Shown here: positions 25,756 to 38,281 of the stretch, one piece after another
Numbering within the stretch: the first letter of the stretch is position 1
Layout of the letters: every line of letters begins with the position of its first letter
Source of the DNA: Flaccisagitta enflata
Lineage: Eukaryota; Chaetognatha; Sagittoidea; Aphragmophora
DNA length: 64,000 nucleotides
Assembly: GCA_965153355.1 (NCBI GenBank)
Contig: OZ231128.1
Coordinates: forward strand, 5,642,001-5,706,000
Reading direction: 5' to 3'
Position numbers and translations under genes: made by a program
Notes under the pieces: model-generated
Seen by the model: only the letters and a program-made list of their open reading frames with translations
What the model was told of the DNA's origin: nothing
The model's database searches: none

Positions 25756-26680
25756 TCGTAACCAGAATTCTAGTATTCAAAACGTGAAATACTCATGTTT
25801 CTCTTTCTCAGTTTCTTCGTCTTTCTCTCCCATTGTTTTGTGACTAGACTCCCATTTCCTTCCTTGGGCACCCTGTCTCGGTCTAGGCTCGAATCTTAAG
25901 ATTATCTTTTCTCAAAATACACACAATGTGAGTCTCACATGTCCTTTTCCCAGTTTTCCGACGATTTTTTTTTCTCTTCGCGTGCGTACAATTTCATATC
26001 TTTTTTTGGTCGGCCGGTTTGTCAGTCCATCAGTTGTTCAATTTACCAATTACGTAATTGGTTACCCTTGGCCTTTAGATCGAATAACCTGTATTGACTG
26101 ATGGTCAGCTCGTTTGTTGGTACGTCCGTTGAATTTTGGCGTCAAGTAAATCACCGGCCTTTCTTAATGACCGAAATTGCTTTCACATCACTGCCCAGTG
26201 CCCCTGCCCACTTATATGGCTCCATTATATCTATCCTGTCCATTTTGATTTTTAGGGATCGACGTTTTTTTTTGTTATTGAAGAAACTTTCAAAATCACA
26301 AACGTCTTCCAGTTCATCTCTTCACACGTTATCATGGTCATTGTTGCCTTAGCGAATGGTTATCATGGTCACCGATGCCCAAGCTAATGGTTATCATGGT
26401 CACCGTTGCCGAAGTGAATATATCGGCTTTTACGTTACCACTCCCACGCCGAATGTACCGTCCATAATATACTCATTTATTCAAGGACGACAACCAAGTT
26501 GTCCCATATTCTCTAGCTCTCTTGGTCTATCCTGGTCTGAACCAATATCAATAGTTTTCAATACCTGTTTAATGTTTATCTGACAGTCTATTCTTTTGGG
26601 GTCTTTTTTTCTTTATCGGTCTGTTTTCTCTCTGCTACTCAGTCGTCCTACTTTCTGTTTATTTCGGAGTAACTATCTGC
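25756..26680. other. Unassigned DNA with short tandem repeat
   Basis: 26,330-26,415 holds about 2.5 copies of a 35-bp unit ('aatggttatcatggtcaccg.tgcc.aagc'). 26,010-26,215 has faint family 1 features in reverse ('ggtttgtcagtccatcag', 'gtgcccctgcccact') but is too diverged to call. Confidence 0.45.
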
Positions 26681-26689
26681 ATGTCCGAA

Positions 26690-26885
26690 TGCAAGTCCGA
26701 ATACACGGATACCATAGTCATGTGCGTTTGGGCAGGAGAAGTGATGAAATATACCGGTCAAGCAGTTGGGCAGGGGCAATGATATGAAAAACGCCAGGGA
26801 AATAAAGTGTGACAGATCAATGGACAGACCGACCTACCAAGATAGCAAGTTTTGGAGTCGAGTAGCAGTGGTAGCACACAACTAA
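26690..26885 (+). mobile_element. Family 1 hairpin element, diverged
   Basis: 'cgaatacacggataccat', arm AGTCATGTGC, 'tgggcaggag', 'gttgggcaggggca', a short GACC tract and 'ttggagtcgagtagcagtggtagcacacaact'. Arms pair 8 of 10. Confidence 0.65.
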
Positions 26886-27164
26886 GGGGGCGTTTCTAGT
26901 CAAAGACGATCGCGTTTTGAAAGGGCCACTTCGTCGTTCGCTACGTTCGTTCACTCGCACCGCTCACTCCGCTCACTCCGCTCACATGCTACGCAGCGCT
27001 CCGCTTTGCTACACTCGCTTCTCTCGCTCGCTCCGTTCACGGGCTCGCTCACTCACTTCGCTCACTCCCTCGTGGGACAGTTGAATTTCTTGAATATGTG
27101 TTCACGCTGTTATCGCGTTTCACAGGAACAACCGCGTTTTTGGCGCTCACTAGAAACACGCCCT
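26886..27164 (+). mobile_element. MITE family B, copy 3
   Basis: TIRs GGGGGCGTTTCTAGTC and CACTAGAAACACGCCCT. The interior is collinear with the copies at 2,959 and 40,583. No coding capacity. Confidence 0.9.
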
Positions 27165-27346
27165 GAATCACCCTTCATCATTTCTTCTTTTTTTTTCATT
27201 TAAACGTAATTTTTTTATACAGACAGAGAGACAGAGAAAATAAGGACAGACAAGAGTCAAAGAGAAGAAGAGAGGGAAAAAGAAGAATGAGATAACTGAT
27301 GAGAGGGGAAAAGAGAGAGGCTGTCCTCAAGACGCAATCTACCGAC

Positions 27347-27484
27347 TAGGGATGTGGAAGCGATTGACCGCTTCCGTTTTGGAGGATGGGATAGCTACTA
27401 GTATTTGTGCTACAAAATGGAAGCGGAAGCGGAAGCGGAAGCGGTGGAAGCGGCACAAAAATCGACCGCTTCCACATCCCTACT
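27347..27484. repeat. Short inverted repeat with (GGAAGC)n core
   Basis: 'tagggatgtggaagcg' at 27,348 pairs with 'cgcttccacatcccta' ending at 27,482. A GAAGCG hexamer array lies at 27,417-27,455. A degenerate relative is at about 30,200-30,300. Confidence 0.65.
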
Positions 27485-27561
27485 ACCGACCATCAAGAAA
27501 ATCACAAAAGAACGAGGAGACAACCATGGTCCATGGGTAAACAGAGGGACATATCCTAAAT

Positions 27562-27565
<4 letters not shown>

Positions 27566-27619
<54 letters not shown>

Positions 27620-27689
27620 CAAACAAAGACAAAGACAAAGACAAAGACAAAGACAAAGACAAAGACAAAGACAAAGACAAAGACAAAGA

Positions 27690-27764
<75 letters not shown>
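27566..27764. repeat. (GA)n-(ACAAAG)n-(GA)n compound array
   Basis: About 50 bp GA, about 13 ACAAAG hexamers (27,620-27,690), then about 72 bp GA. Confidence 0.97.
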
Positions 27765-27769
<5 letters not shown>

Positions 27770-27980
27770 CAGACAGAGACAGAGACAGACAGAGAAGAAC
27801 ATTTAAATACACTGAAAGTCACAGGGAAACTTAGGAAACGCAGCGATACTCAAACTGAATCACAGACAGACAAAAAGAAAGATTGACACAGATACAGAAT
27901 GGCAAAGAAACCTAGGGTTAGCGCGCGCTGGTGTTTTGCGCAGTGGAGCAAAGCGTAAAACCATTCTCTCACGACTTACG

Positions 27981-28180
<200 letters not shown>

Positions 28181-28267
28181 CAGACTTTGTCACAGATTTT
28201 GCATCAATGAAAAGCCATCGAAAGTTGCTAGTGAAAGGCACAAAATAAAACAATTGGTGGTTTATAC

Positions 28268-28382
28268 GAGGGATGGGATGGGATGGGGTGTGTTGGGGTG
28301 GGGTGGGGTGGGGTGGGGTGGGTTGGGGTGTGGTGGGGTGGGGTGGGGTGGGGTGGGATGGGGTGGGGTGGGGTGGGGTGGT
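28268..28382 (+). repeat. (GGGGT)n pentanucleotide array
   Basis: About 22 GGGGT/GGGAT units. Many consecutive G4 runs separated by a single T make a G-quadruplex likely on this strand. Confidence 0.95.
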
Positions 28383-28674
28383 GAGAGAACAGCATGGGAG
28401 AGCTCATAGGGATTTTGGATGAAAATGAAAGGGACATGGACAGGAAGAGGATTGTACAGGTGGAAACGGATGGTTGTATAAACATGCTCCAACTTAAACC
28501 AGCACTGAATTAACAAGAAATCCATGACCGCAATGTCAAATTTTCGAAACAAGGAAGAATGATGCGCGTGGTGAAATGACTGGTGTGCTCATGACTGGTG
28601 TGCTCAGTCACCGTATCTGTGAAATGTTAACGAAAATAGTTCAATAGAAATGATAACAACAGTTGTGGGAAAAG

Positions 28675-29345
28675 TGACTCAAGTGACTCAAGTGACTCAA
28701 GTGACTCAAGTGACTCAAGTGACTCAAGTAACTCAAGTGACTCAAGTGACTCAGGTGACTCAAGTGACTCAGGTGACTCAAGTGACTCAACTGTCTCAAG
28801 TGACTCAGGTGACTCAAGTGACTCAAGTGACTCAAGTGACTCAAGTAACTCAAGTGACTCAAGTGACTCAGGTGACTCAAGTGACTCAAGTGACTCATAT
28901 GACTCAAGTGACTCATATGACTCAAGTGACTCATATGACACAAGTGACTCAACTGTCTCAAGTGACTCAGGTGACTCAAGTGACTCAAGTGACTCATATG
29001 ACTCAAGTGACTCATATGACACAAGTGACTCAACTGTCTCAAGTGACTCAGGTGACTCAAGTGACTCAAGTGACTCAAGTGACTCACGTGACTCAGGTGA
29101 CTCAAGTGACTCAAGTGACTCATATGACTCAAGTGACTCATATGACTCAAGTGACTCATATGACACAAGTGACTCAACTGTCTCAAGTGACTCAGGTGAC
29201 TCAAGTGACTCAAGTGACTCATATGACTCAAGTGACTCATATGACACAAGTGACTCAACTGTCTCAAGTGACTCAGGTGACTCAAGTGACTCAAGTGACT
29301 CAAGTGACTCAAGTGACTCATATGACGCAAGTGACTCAAGTGAGA
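28675..29345. repeat. 9-bp minisatellite GTGACTCAA with higher-order structure
   Basis: About 75 units of GTGACTCAA with variants gtgactcag, gtgactcat-atgac, aactgtctc. A block of the order 'catatgac.. (x2-3), aactgtctc, aagtgactcagg, aagtgactc x2' recurs four times between 28,895 and 29,300. The unit contains the heptamer TGACTCA. The 9-bp period keeps T-Q-V or S-H-L frames open on both strands. Confidence 0.95.
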
Positions 29346-29552
29346 GATACTAAACGTAAAAGGACCTTCAATTAGGATAGTTTCTTCTACGTATTCATGT
29401 AAATGACGTCAATTTACAACCAAAAAGCTCGTTTTGACTCAATCCTCATTCTCACTTTGTCTCTCTCTTTGTACTCTCATACTTGAGACTTGAGAGGAAG
29501 AGGTTTCCATCTCAGTTTTAAGTAAAAGTCCTCTTTCTTGAGTAAAAGGGAA

Positions 29553-29958
<406 letters not shown>

Positions 29959-30309
29959 GGAGAGACGCCAAATTCGGTATTCGCTTAAAGACAAGAGTCT
30001 CAGTCTCACTTTACTACTGGCGCACAGTGGACCAAAATGGATCAAAATGACCCAAAATGAAATATGTGTGATGAAAGTGATATCGTTTGCACTTTGCTAA
30101 AAGAAAACAAAGTTTGACTGTTGATTAAAAGGTAAGAGGAAGAACATATGATATGGGCAACTGTTTTAGAATGTACATGAAATATAAGATATCATTTGCG
30201 ATGTAGAAGCAGTTGACAGCTGCCAATATGGTGGGTTGGAAATGGCAGTGAAATCAGAAATGGCAGAGGCAGTATGAAAATGTACAGCTTCCGCATCCCT
30301 GATTGTCAC
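29959..30309. other. No feature recognised
   Basis: Unassigned sequence. 30,200-30,300 resembles the inverted repeat at 27,347 in its end words ('gatgtagaagc', 'gcttccgcatccct'). Confidence 0.45.
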
Positions 30310-30311
30310 AC

Positions 30312-30512
30312 CATGAAAACAAGGCCCTATACACGGCTACCAAAGTCGGGTGCGGGTGGGCATGGGCAGTGATGAAAAAGGCTAACTAAAGCATTTGAGC
30401 AGGAGCAGTAATGCGAAAGGCGCCCAAAAACTAAGAAAATGCTGAAAAAGCAAATGGTGGCCAATGGACTGACAGACAGCGGATTCTAGAGTCGCCTGCA
30501 CGCGACTAGAAA
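30312..30512 (+). mobile_element. Family 1 hairpin element
   Basis: 'aacaaggccctatacacggc', arm AGTCGGGTGC, 'gggtgggcatgggc', 'gagcaggagcag' and the end 'agagtcgcctgcacgcgact'. One mismatch between the arms. The tetranucleotide tract is much reduced here. Confidence 0.85.
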
Positions 30513-30864
30513 TATGCATCATCAGTCATAAGATTTGAAGCACCGTGAGACGCCCAAGTCTGCCAAGAGCGAAGCCGCAGTCATTGTCTCTGAGAATTTC
30601 GGCCGTTTCATTCTTTATTCATCATCTCTCGCTAAACCTCCTTTTTATTACGCGCTTTATTTCGACTTTTGGCGCATAACTGATTCTTCTGTTTCTACTG
30701 CTTTGCATTAGCAGTGCATGTTGCAACCTTTTATTCCAAGGCTTTTGTAATGGCTACTGCTGCAATAAACAATGAGAATAAAATCATCATTAGTAATGAC
30801 ATTACTCTATTCAGACCAAATATTTATCTTTATATGCCACCATGTCGATCCGCCCTGTTGTGAT
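30513..30864. other. No feature recognised
   Basis: No protein, RNA or repeat recognised. Confidence 0.5.
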
Positions 30865-31225
<361 letters not shown>

Positions 31226-31453
31226 TCATTTTTCTCCATTGAATTGTTGGCAGAGAAAGTGCGAGAAAGTGCTTTTTGCTTCTGTCGTCTTCTATTCTGA
31301 AGCTCTTAAATTCTTTTAAAATATTTATGCCATGGGACAAGAATGCGCGTGCAAGCCAAGTCATCAACCAGCTGTACACATTTGGTACAAGACTCATCTT
31401 ATTGAATAGAAAAGAGTCAGAAAATGCAAACACGGTAGAGTAATGAAACAAAG

Positions 31454-31454
<1 letters not shown>

Positions 31455-31536
<82 letters not shown>
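31455..31536. repeat. (GA)n microsatellite
   Basis: About 80 bp pure GA. Confidence 0.98.
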
Positions 31537-31537
<1 letters not shown>

Positions 31538-31689
31538 ATAACCCATGAAAGTCATATTCTAAAAGCCCCTTGAATTGTAACTTCTAATAAAGGATTATTG
31601 AGAAGTAGGCAGTGGGTACTACCCAACCCCAAAAAGGCAGAAGTGCCCGAGGCGGGACTTTTGATTTCGTACTACGGGGCGTGGCCTTT

Positions 31690-31990
31690 GACTTACACCG
31701 TATGTGGCGTGGCGTTGCGTGGCGTTGCGTGTCGAGGCATGTCGTGGCGTGATGTGGCGTGGCGCTTCGTGGCGTGGCGCTGCGTGGCGTGGCCTTTGAC
31801 TTTCACCGTGCGTGTTTGGTCTGACTTCTTGAGACAGTCGCTGTCTGAGGGCTGAGGACAGGGTTTTTACATTGAAAAAGCCTTTATCCGCAGCTTTTTC
31901 CGCAGTTTTAAGTGCCCCATAGTGTTATCCGCAGGTTTATCCGCAGGTTTACCCACAGGTTTATCCGCAGGTTTATTCTAGGTCTAACTG
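31690..31990. repeat. (GTGGC)n-type and 12-bp (TTATCCGCAGGT) repeats
   Basis: 31,705-31,795 is an imperfect array of 'gtggcgtggcgttgc' words bracketed by two copies of 'ggcctttgactt.caccgt'. 31,926-31,975 has about four copies of a 12-bp unit TTATCCGCAGGT. Confidence 0.8.
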
Positions 31991-32037
31991 CTGATTTACC
32001 CGCATTATTCATCAAGATACAAGGGTGTCAGGAAGAG

Positions 32038-32420
32038 GAGGTGGCGCTGGCGCTGGCTCTGGCGCTAGCGCTGGAGAAAAAAAAGAAGAGCAAATTATAA
32101 AATGAAAAAAAGTTAGATGTTGACTTGAGGATGACTTGGCGATGGCGACGGCGATGGCGCTGGTACTCCTGTTGACCTGGAGCTGGAATAGGAAAAGAAA
32201 TGAAAAACAGTTATTTTAGGAATTGAGAAGAGAGAAAAAGGGTGAGGAACAAGACAAAAAGAGACGACGGCGCTGGCGCTGGCGATGAAGAGCAGGAGGT
32301 GACATGGTGGCGATGTCGATGGCGCTGGCGCTGGCAATGTAGAGCAGGAAAAAGAGAAGCGATGGCGATGGCGATGGCGATGGCGATGGCGATGGCGATG
32401 GCGATGGCGATGGCAATAAC
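32038..32420. repeat. Hexanucleotide GCTGGC/GATGGC arrays
   Basis: Scattered GCTGGC tracts and a 54-bp perfect (GATGGC)n at about 32,360-32,412. Confidence 0.9.
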
Positions 32421-32439
32421 AATGAATTGTTTACACTTC

Positions 32440-32622
32440 CCGTCGTCTACGCCGTCGCCGTCGCCATTACCATCATCATCCTCAATGTTGTCATCATGGC
32501 CGACTTTGCTCTCAAATTTAACGACGACGACGGCGGCGGCGGCGGCGAAGACTACAACGACGACGACGATGACGACGACGACGACGACGATGACGACGAC
32601 GACGACGACGACAGCGGCGGCA

Positions 32623-32683
<61 letters not shown>

Positions 32684-32720
32684 CAACAACGACGACGACA
32701 ACGACGACGACGACGACGAC
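32440..32720. repeat. (ACG)n/(GTC)n trinucleotide array
   Basis: A short GTC part (32,440-32,470), then about 200 bp of ACG with GGC and ATG variants. The poly-Asp frame is a by-product. Confidence 0.95.
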
Positions 32721-33321
32721 GGAAAAAAAGAAAATGAAAAAAAGAGAAAGAAAACAGGGAAAAAACAAAAAAAGTTAAAAAACAAAACAAAAAACAATAA
32801 AAACTTCATTGTTATTGCCTTCATTGTCGCCATCTCCAGCGCCAGCGCCTGTGCCATCATCATCTTCATGGAAAAAACTGCGGATAGACCCTCAGCGCCC
32901 TCAGACTACTCATGGAAGGACTTCGTCTTTTGTTTGAATGTCCCTCTATTGACTAAATGAATTTTTGATGTTTAGGTTGAAAATTTTCATTGACTAAATG
33001 AATTTTTGATGTTTAGGTTGGCATTTTCTTCCATATCGACTCAATTTTTTTTCTTCTACTCAGACAAAGACAAGGACAGAACTGCGGAATACAGGCACCA
33101 AGCAGCATTTAAATGAAACTGACAACAATATTGACAACGTCGTCATTGTCAGCTTCGACAGATCCAAACATGACAAAGATTGATACATGAAATAGCCGAC
33201 TAACCAACTGAGAAATCGATAGAAAGCGAGAAAAAGGCAAGCCGGATACACGGGCCAAGACTGATTCCTTGGTCTATGCCTCAGGCCCTATCCCGAGCTC
33301 TAAGAGGCCTATCCCGAGCTC
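32721..33321. other. Unassigned, with a 2-copy ~38-bp tandem repeat
   Basis: 'tgactaaatgaatttttgat' occurs at 32,951 and 32,991 in tandem. 33,236-33,262 has a family 1-like 'gccggatacacgg' start followed by unrelated sequence, and 'ggcctatcccgagctct' is repeated at 33,285 and 33,306. Confidence 0.55.
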
Positions 33322-33726
33322 TACTAATCGACTAAAAAAAAAAAAAAGCCACACCCTATTTTGAATTGATAAATAAGAAAAAGAAATCATATGAACATTT
33401 TTTTGTGGAAATGATTTGAAAGATTTTTAAATTTTCTTTCAATCTAAACTAATCCCCGATTTGTATCTCAAACGGTTTAGGAGCTAGAGCTCGTCAAAGT
33501 TATCTTCTATTTTGTAAAAATGCTCATTTTTCAATGAGATTGCAAACTGATTATGGCAATGTTCCTACTCATTCTTATGCCATTTCTAAAGGAATAAAGC
33601 TAGAATTGCCAGATTGGAGCCAAATAAAAAATCTTTGTAATGATCTAAAATTTTGATCAGTTTTTTTGAAATTCAGTATGACGATTTGCCATTCAAAAGT
33701 GCGGCTCTTTTTATTGAGTCGAGTTG
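33322..33726. mobile_element. Family 2 element
   Basis: Left TIR 'atcgactaaaaaaaaaaaaa' then gccacaccc; right 'gtgcggctctttttattgag' then tcgagttgta. The interior shares 'gtatctcaaacggtttagga' and 'gctagagctcgtcaa' with the copies at 40,900 and 53,277. The two ends have diverged slightly from each other. Confidence 0.8.
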
Positions 33727-33849
33727 TATCTGACCTAACCGTGGCTGAATATGATAGGGAATGAAATGATGAGGAACATGAATGATGAAAGAGATGATTT
33801 TTCGAGCGATTTCAAACATTTTTTTGCGATTTTTCACTCGAGCGTGTGG

Positions 33850-33918
33850 GACCAACCAACCAACCCACCGACCGACCGACGGACAGAGCCTTTTATAGAG
33901 GTGCTATGGCGCATCTAA
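33850..33918 (+). mobile_element. Family 1, 3' end
   Basis: 'accaaccaacccaccgaccg', 'acggacagagccttttatag' and end 'gcgcatctaaaaag'. Only the terminal part is present. Confidence 0.6.
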
Positions 33919-34206
33919 AAAGGGAAAATGAATCTTTTTTGTTTTTTTTTTCTCATGAGTTAAACGAAGATGCCGTATCTCCTGGGATACTCCCTCGGTC
34001 TCTGTCCTTGTCAGTTGTCTCTCTGTCTGTCTCTCTCTCTTTTTGTTTCTCTGTCTCTCTGTCTCTCTGTTTCTCTGTCCCTGTGAATGTGACACTGTAT
34101 CTCGCTGTCTCCCTGTCTTTGCCAAAACCGATGGAAATGATCTCAGAAGACGACAAGGACCAATGGCATTCACGCTTTCTAATTTGTAGCCAGAATGATT
34201 CTAATT
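33919..34206. other. CTGT-rich and unassigned DNA
   Basis: 34,000-34,085 is an imperfect 'ctctgtctctctgtctct' tract; the rest is unassigned. Confidence 0.5.
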
Positions 34207-34208
34207 TA

Positions 34209-34975
34209 CAGGGAGTACCACGCCAAACAGGACAAAAGAAAACGATGTATCTTTGCTTCTAGAAATGGTAGAATGATTCTGTAAACAGGTTCAGAAAGCT
34301 CTTAAAAAACGATTTTTATGTCTGTATTTTGCCAAAAGCTCATTAAGAAAACTGAATCCCTTTGTATTGTTTAAAGCAAAGTATAGTTTTTACTTTTAGT
34401 TTTTGCTTGTTTTGTTGTATATTGACAAGCATCTTTTTATCCTACTCTCATTTCCAAACAAATGGTGCTACAATCCTGGCAATGGTCTTGAATTAAAGAT
34501 ATTGTGAGGTAGAATCATACCTCTGCAAAAAATGAGAAAATTGTACAATATTGGTTAGGTCCAGAGACTTTTTTGTAAGTTTCATTACAAAAAAGTTTTA
34601 TGTGCATTGATAAAAATTTCAATAACTATATTGAATGATACAATTTTGACAAAGGTCATGAGGGAATCCCAATCTTCAGTGTCCTAGCGTAACTGACAAA
34701 CATTTCTGACCATTTTTTGTCATCTATATGTGAATATGACTTGAAAAATCTAAGGAAAAACCTTGAATTTGGATAGAAATTAGCATTTTTTGCTAAAAGA
34801 AGGCATTTTTTCATGGTTTTGCTGGGGATATATGTTAACCATGACTAGCAAAAGTCTGTATCATTCAAAAATCGTCTGAAGTTATCTTTTAGAAACAGTT
34901 TTCAGAAATGATTTTGCACTTCTAGAAGCAAAAATACATCGTTTTCTTTTGTCCTGTTTGATGTGATACACCCTG
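34209..34975. mobile_element. Foldback element with TA duplication, 767 bp
   Basis: Left CAGGGAGTACCACGCCAAAC and right reverse complement (CAGGGTGTATCACATCAAAC) lead into long matching arms ('aggacaaaagaaaacgatgt', 'tttgcttctagaa'). TA precedes and follows (34,207-34,208; 34,976-34,977). Non-coding. Confidence 0.85.
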
Positions 34976-35002
34976 TACTCAAATTCTCAATCTCTTTCTC
35001 TC

Positions 35003-35027
35003 TTTCTCGTTCTCTTTCTCTTCCTCT

Positions 35028-35089
<62 letters not shown>

Positions 35090-35092
35090 CTC
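35003..35092. repeat. (TC)n microsatellite
   Basis: Imperfect CTCTTT words pass into about 50 bp pure TC. Confidence 0.95.
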
Positions 35093-35273
35093 CCGTGGAA
35101 AATGGGGACACTGAGAAAATTGAATACACGCACTGGATCTTGATTGTGAGTTAGTTGTACCTTTTTGGACTCTGTATCTAAATATTCTTCTTTTTTTTGT
35201 TGAATTTTCCATGTAATGGAATTCCAAATTGAACACGTAGATGATGTAAGTTGTGAGTAAGAAGCATGCTTTT

Positions 35274-35400
35274 AAGATGCGTCATCGCATCTCTATAAGA
35301 GGGTCTGTCCGTCCATCCGTCCGTTCATCCGTCCATCGGTCCGTCCGTCCGTCGGTCGGTCCGTTACGCCTCTTCTAATATCGCGCAGATGACGCATCGA
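35274..35400 (-). mobile_element. Family 1 hairpin element (reverse), arm type GATGCGTCATC
   Basis: On the plus strand: 'aGATGCGTCATCGCATCTctataagaggg' (terminal hairpin), a CGTC/CATC/CGGT tract, then 'atatcgcgcaGATGACGCATC'. The far arm is the exact reverse complement of the first 11 bases of the hairpin. The inner 'gggcagg' part is missing. Confidence 0.8.
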
Positions 35401-35432
35401 GTTGCCCGCCTGGGCTTGTTCTTGCACGTCTA

Positions 35433-35435
35433 GGT

Positions 35436-35512
<77 letters not shown>

Positions 35513-35515
35513 TTT
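35433..35515. repeat. (TG)n microsatellite
   Basis: About 80 bp TG with TTTG and TATG interruptions. Confidence 0.96.
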
Positions 35516-36055
35516 TACGAATGTGTGCATGCGCTTTTTATTGGTTTTCGAAAGGCTCTTTCCATGATTGTGTTTTCATGATAGTACGCACGCTCGCATA
35601 TCTCATGTCATGATCCTCTTTTAAATGTAGTTTTACGAGTGAGCGGTTCTTTTTGGGTGGGAACAGCTGTCTTGCAACCGACAGGCCAACTTACCACAAA
35701 AAGACGCAATAAAGTAGAATGACCTTTTAAGCTTTTTTCGGTAAAAACTGTGAGCTGACATCCGGCGATTTTTTTTCTTGTTCAGATTTATTTCTTCAAA
35801 GGCCGTCAGTGTCTTGCAGGCAGAAAAGAAATGAAGGGCTTTACTGTGTAAGCAGAAAATATTGTAGTTTGCCATGGTCATGCACGGAGCGCCGATCTGC
35901 TGAGAAAGCCGGCGATGAATTCCTTACACGTATTTTACAATATGTTGTTTTTGATCAACGTTTTGTGTCACAACCAATCTTGTTTTGTGTCACAACATAT
36001 TTTGTGACACAAACCAAGTGACATCTTTTAAAAACTACCAAAATACCTCAATATG
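35516..36055. other. No gene recognised
   Basis: Unassigned. A tandem 'ttttgtgtcacaaccaa' / 'ttttgtgtcacaacata' duplication lies at 35,960-36,010. Confidence 0.5.
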
Positions 36056-36677
36056 TACAGTACCTTCCAAGCAAACCCTGCTAAAACTGGAGGATTAATT
36101 TTTTTTACTTTAATTGCATTTCCCAAACTTAATTTTTTATATCTAACTTAATTAAAAGATACTTAAATCCTTGAATATATTTGGCTGTCAAAAAAGATAA
36201 CTCGTGAAATCAAAGTGCATGAAGACATCAGAATTGAGTGTTCTAACCCAGACCATTAGATTCGGCAGAAAATTTTACCTATCCTAGACTACAAGAACAG
36301 CTCAGTCAGACAATTATTTCAGGTTTTCTAGCCATTTCAAGTTTTTAAGGACAATTGTCTCAAAATAATTTAGGACAATTGTCCTTAAAAACTTTAAATG
36401 GCCATAAAATCTTAAATAGTTGTCTGACTGAGCTGTTCTTGTAGTCTAGGATAGGTAAAATTTTCTGCCGAATCCAATGGTCTGGGTTAGAACACTCAAT
36501 TCTGATGTGTTCATGCACTTTGATTTCACGAGTTAATTTTTTTCACAGCCAAGTATGTTCAAGGAATTAGGTATTTTTTAATTAAGTTGAATATAAAAAA
36601 TTAAGTTTGGGAAATGAAATTAAAATAACAAAAATTAATCCTCCAGTTTTAGCCGGGTTTGCTCGGAAAGTACTGTA
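36056..36677. mobile_element. Foldback element, TACAGTAC ends, 622 bp
   Basis: Left TACAGTACCTTCCAAGCAAA pairs with the right end (TACAGTACTTTCCGAGCAAA read inward), and the arms stay complementary almost to the centre (about 36,365). TA is at both extreme ends. Non-coding. Confidence 0.9.
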
Positions 36678-36845
36678 CAATATCAAGTGTCAGGGGTTAC
36701 AACACGATAGATGAATCGTGGGAGATAAACTCAAGGTCTGAGCTGCTTGGGATGATTGTTGTTATATGGGCGATGTCAAGGGAAGCAAATCTGTGATTGT
36801 TCGCATGAAATAAAAATGTTTTGCTTACTTATAAGAAACAAACAA

Positions 36846-37333
36846 GGCCTAGTACACTTTTTTTTTATAAGAGACAAGATCTTTAAACTCAGCCTGGATG
36901 TTCTTAAATTTTTTGCTGTTTTGAGGCTCAAATTCTCTTAAATTGTTCTTATTTTTTCGACGCGTGAAATATGGAAAATAATGTATAAGTACACTATTTA
37001 TATGGAAAACAATGTATAAATACACTATTTTGTAGTGTTCTATGTATCTTCAATTGAAAACTTGTTAGTTACTATAATACTTGAAATATCTTGTTCAATG
37101 TGACAAACAAAACCAAAAAAGAAAGTCTTTTTCTGAAAAATTTACAAATTTTTCAAAAAAGTTTGAGGATTGTCATATGTTTTATCAAGAGACTCAAAAA
37201 TTTTTTTTCTAAAAAATTTCCAAAAGTGAATCTCAGCCTGGGCATTCTCTTATTTTGTTCTTAAAATTTCGGCAAATCTCAGCCTCATGTCTCTTATAAA
37301 CTGGTCTCTTATAAAATAAAAAGTGTAGGCCAA
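36846..37333. mobile_element. Inverted-repeat element, GGCCTAGTACAC ends
   Basis: Left 'ggcctagtacactttttttt' then ataagagac; right 'gtctcttataaaataaaaag' then tgtaggcc. The arms diverge inward ('ctcagcctgg.tgttctta' near both ends). It contains a 2-copy tandem 'tatggaaaa.aatgtata.gt' (36,970-37,030). A remnant relative is at 300-350. Confidence 0.75.
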
Positions 37334-37409
37334 ATAGTGCACCGGGTGAAGTGTCAATTGTTTGAATGACGAACCAAAAGACCGACAGACTAACGGACAC
37401 GACCGGTTA

Positions 37410-38010
37410 TAACTATGGCAAAAAAAAAAAGCGAACAACTTGTTTGTCAATGTTTCACATACAAGCAATGAGAAAAACATAGCAAAATCCATGACCATTT
37501 TAAAGATCTGCGAAAGATCTTTCAAGTGAGACCTTGCTGGATGTTCTAGCTCTATCCGTTTAGAAATGGCATTAGAATGAAGACAGGTGGTCAAGAATTT
37601 GGAAATTCACTACGCCACTTTCATGGGTTATCTTTATTCTAACATAAAAACTAAACGCATTGAGTTAAAAAATCATTCTTGGCGCCATTTTAAAGAAAAT
37701 TTGAAGCTCTTTAATTTGCTCATGGATAACGAGTAGTTAAGACAGTCCTGAGCTGCATTATTGACAAAAACCGAAAGACTAAAATCGCTCATTGGAAAAA
37801 AAGGTGAAATAAGCACTTTTTTCAATCGGCGATTTTTTTCTTCAAACCATTGCCATTTCTAAACGAATAAAGCTACAGTGACCAGCAACGTCGCATTTGG
37901 AAGATTTTTTGCAGAGCTTTAAAACGGTCATGGATTTTTTATGGTTCAGGCCCATAGTTGAGCAGAAACTAGCACAACAAAGTGTTCGCTTTTTTTCTTT
38001 GCCATAGTTA
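37410..38010. mobile_element. Family 2 element, arm type TAACTATGGC
   Basis: TIR TAACTATGGC plus A-tract plus GCGAACA, matched by 'tgttcgctttttttctttgc' then catagtta at the right. The interior has the family 2 words 'gccatttctaaacgaataaa' and 'gatctttca.gtgagaccttg'. The outer arm differs completely from the other copies. Confidence 0.75.
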
Positions 38011-38048
38011 GAGGTAGGTTGGCGCATCTAAAGACATCCAGATCTAAG

Positions 38049-38154
38049 TACAGTTGAACCCCGCTCTAACGGACCCGCCACCAGCGGAATTCCGCCTATA
38101 ACAGAAAAGGAATTGTTGGTCCCCTGAAATCCGTAAGAGCGGGTTTCAACTGTA
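38049..38154. mobile_element. Compact pogo/Tigger-like MITE, 106 bp
   Basis: TACAGTTGAACCCCGCTCTA at the left and its reverse complement (TACAGTTGAAACCCGCTCTT read inward) at the right, with about 50 bp between. The TA-CAGT terminus and 'aaccccgc...aacgga' text resemble TIRs of pogo/Tigger-type (IS630-Tc1-mariner) elements as I remember them. Confidence 0.75.
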
Positions 38155-38281
38155 GTTAGTTGTAAGATGAAATGATGAGAAAATGAAATGAAAAATGGCC
38201 CAAAGAGTCGAGTGCATGCGGAATAAAAGTGACTTAGCGTCTAAGCAGAAGCACCGCGCAATTTACAGACAGACCAATAAT

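Noticed and set aside
28641-29375. T-Q-V and S-H-L repeat proteins
   Set aside because: They follow from the 9-bp repeat; both strands are equally open.
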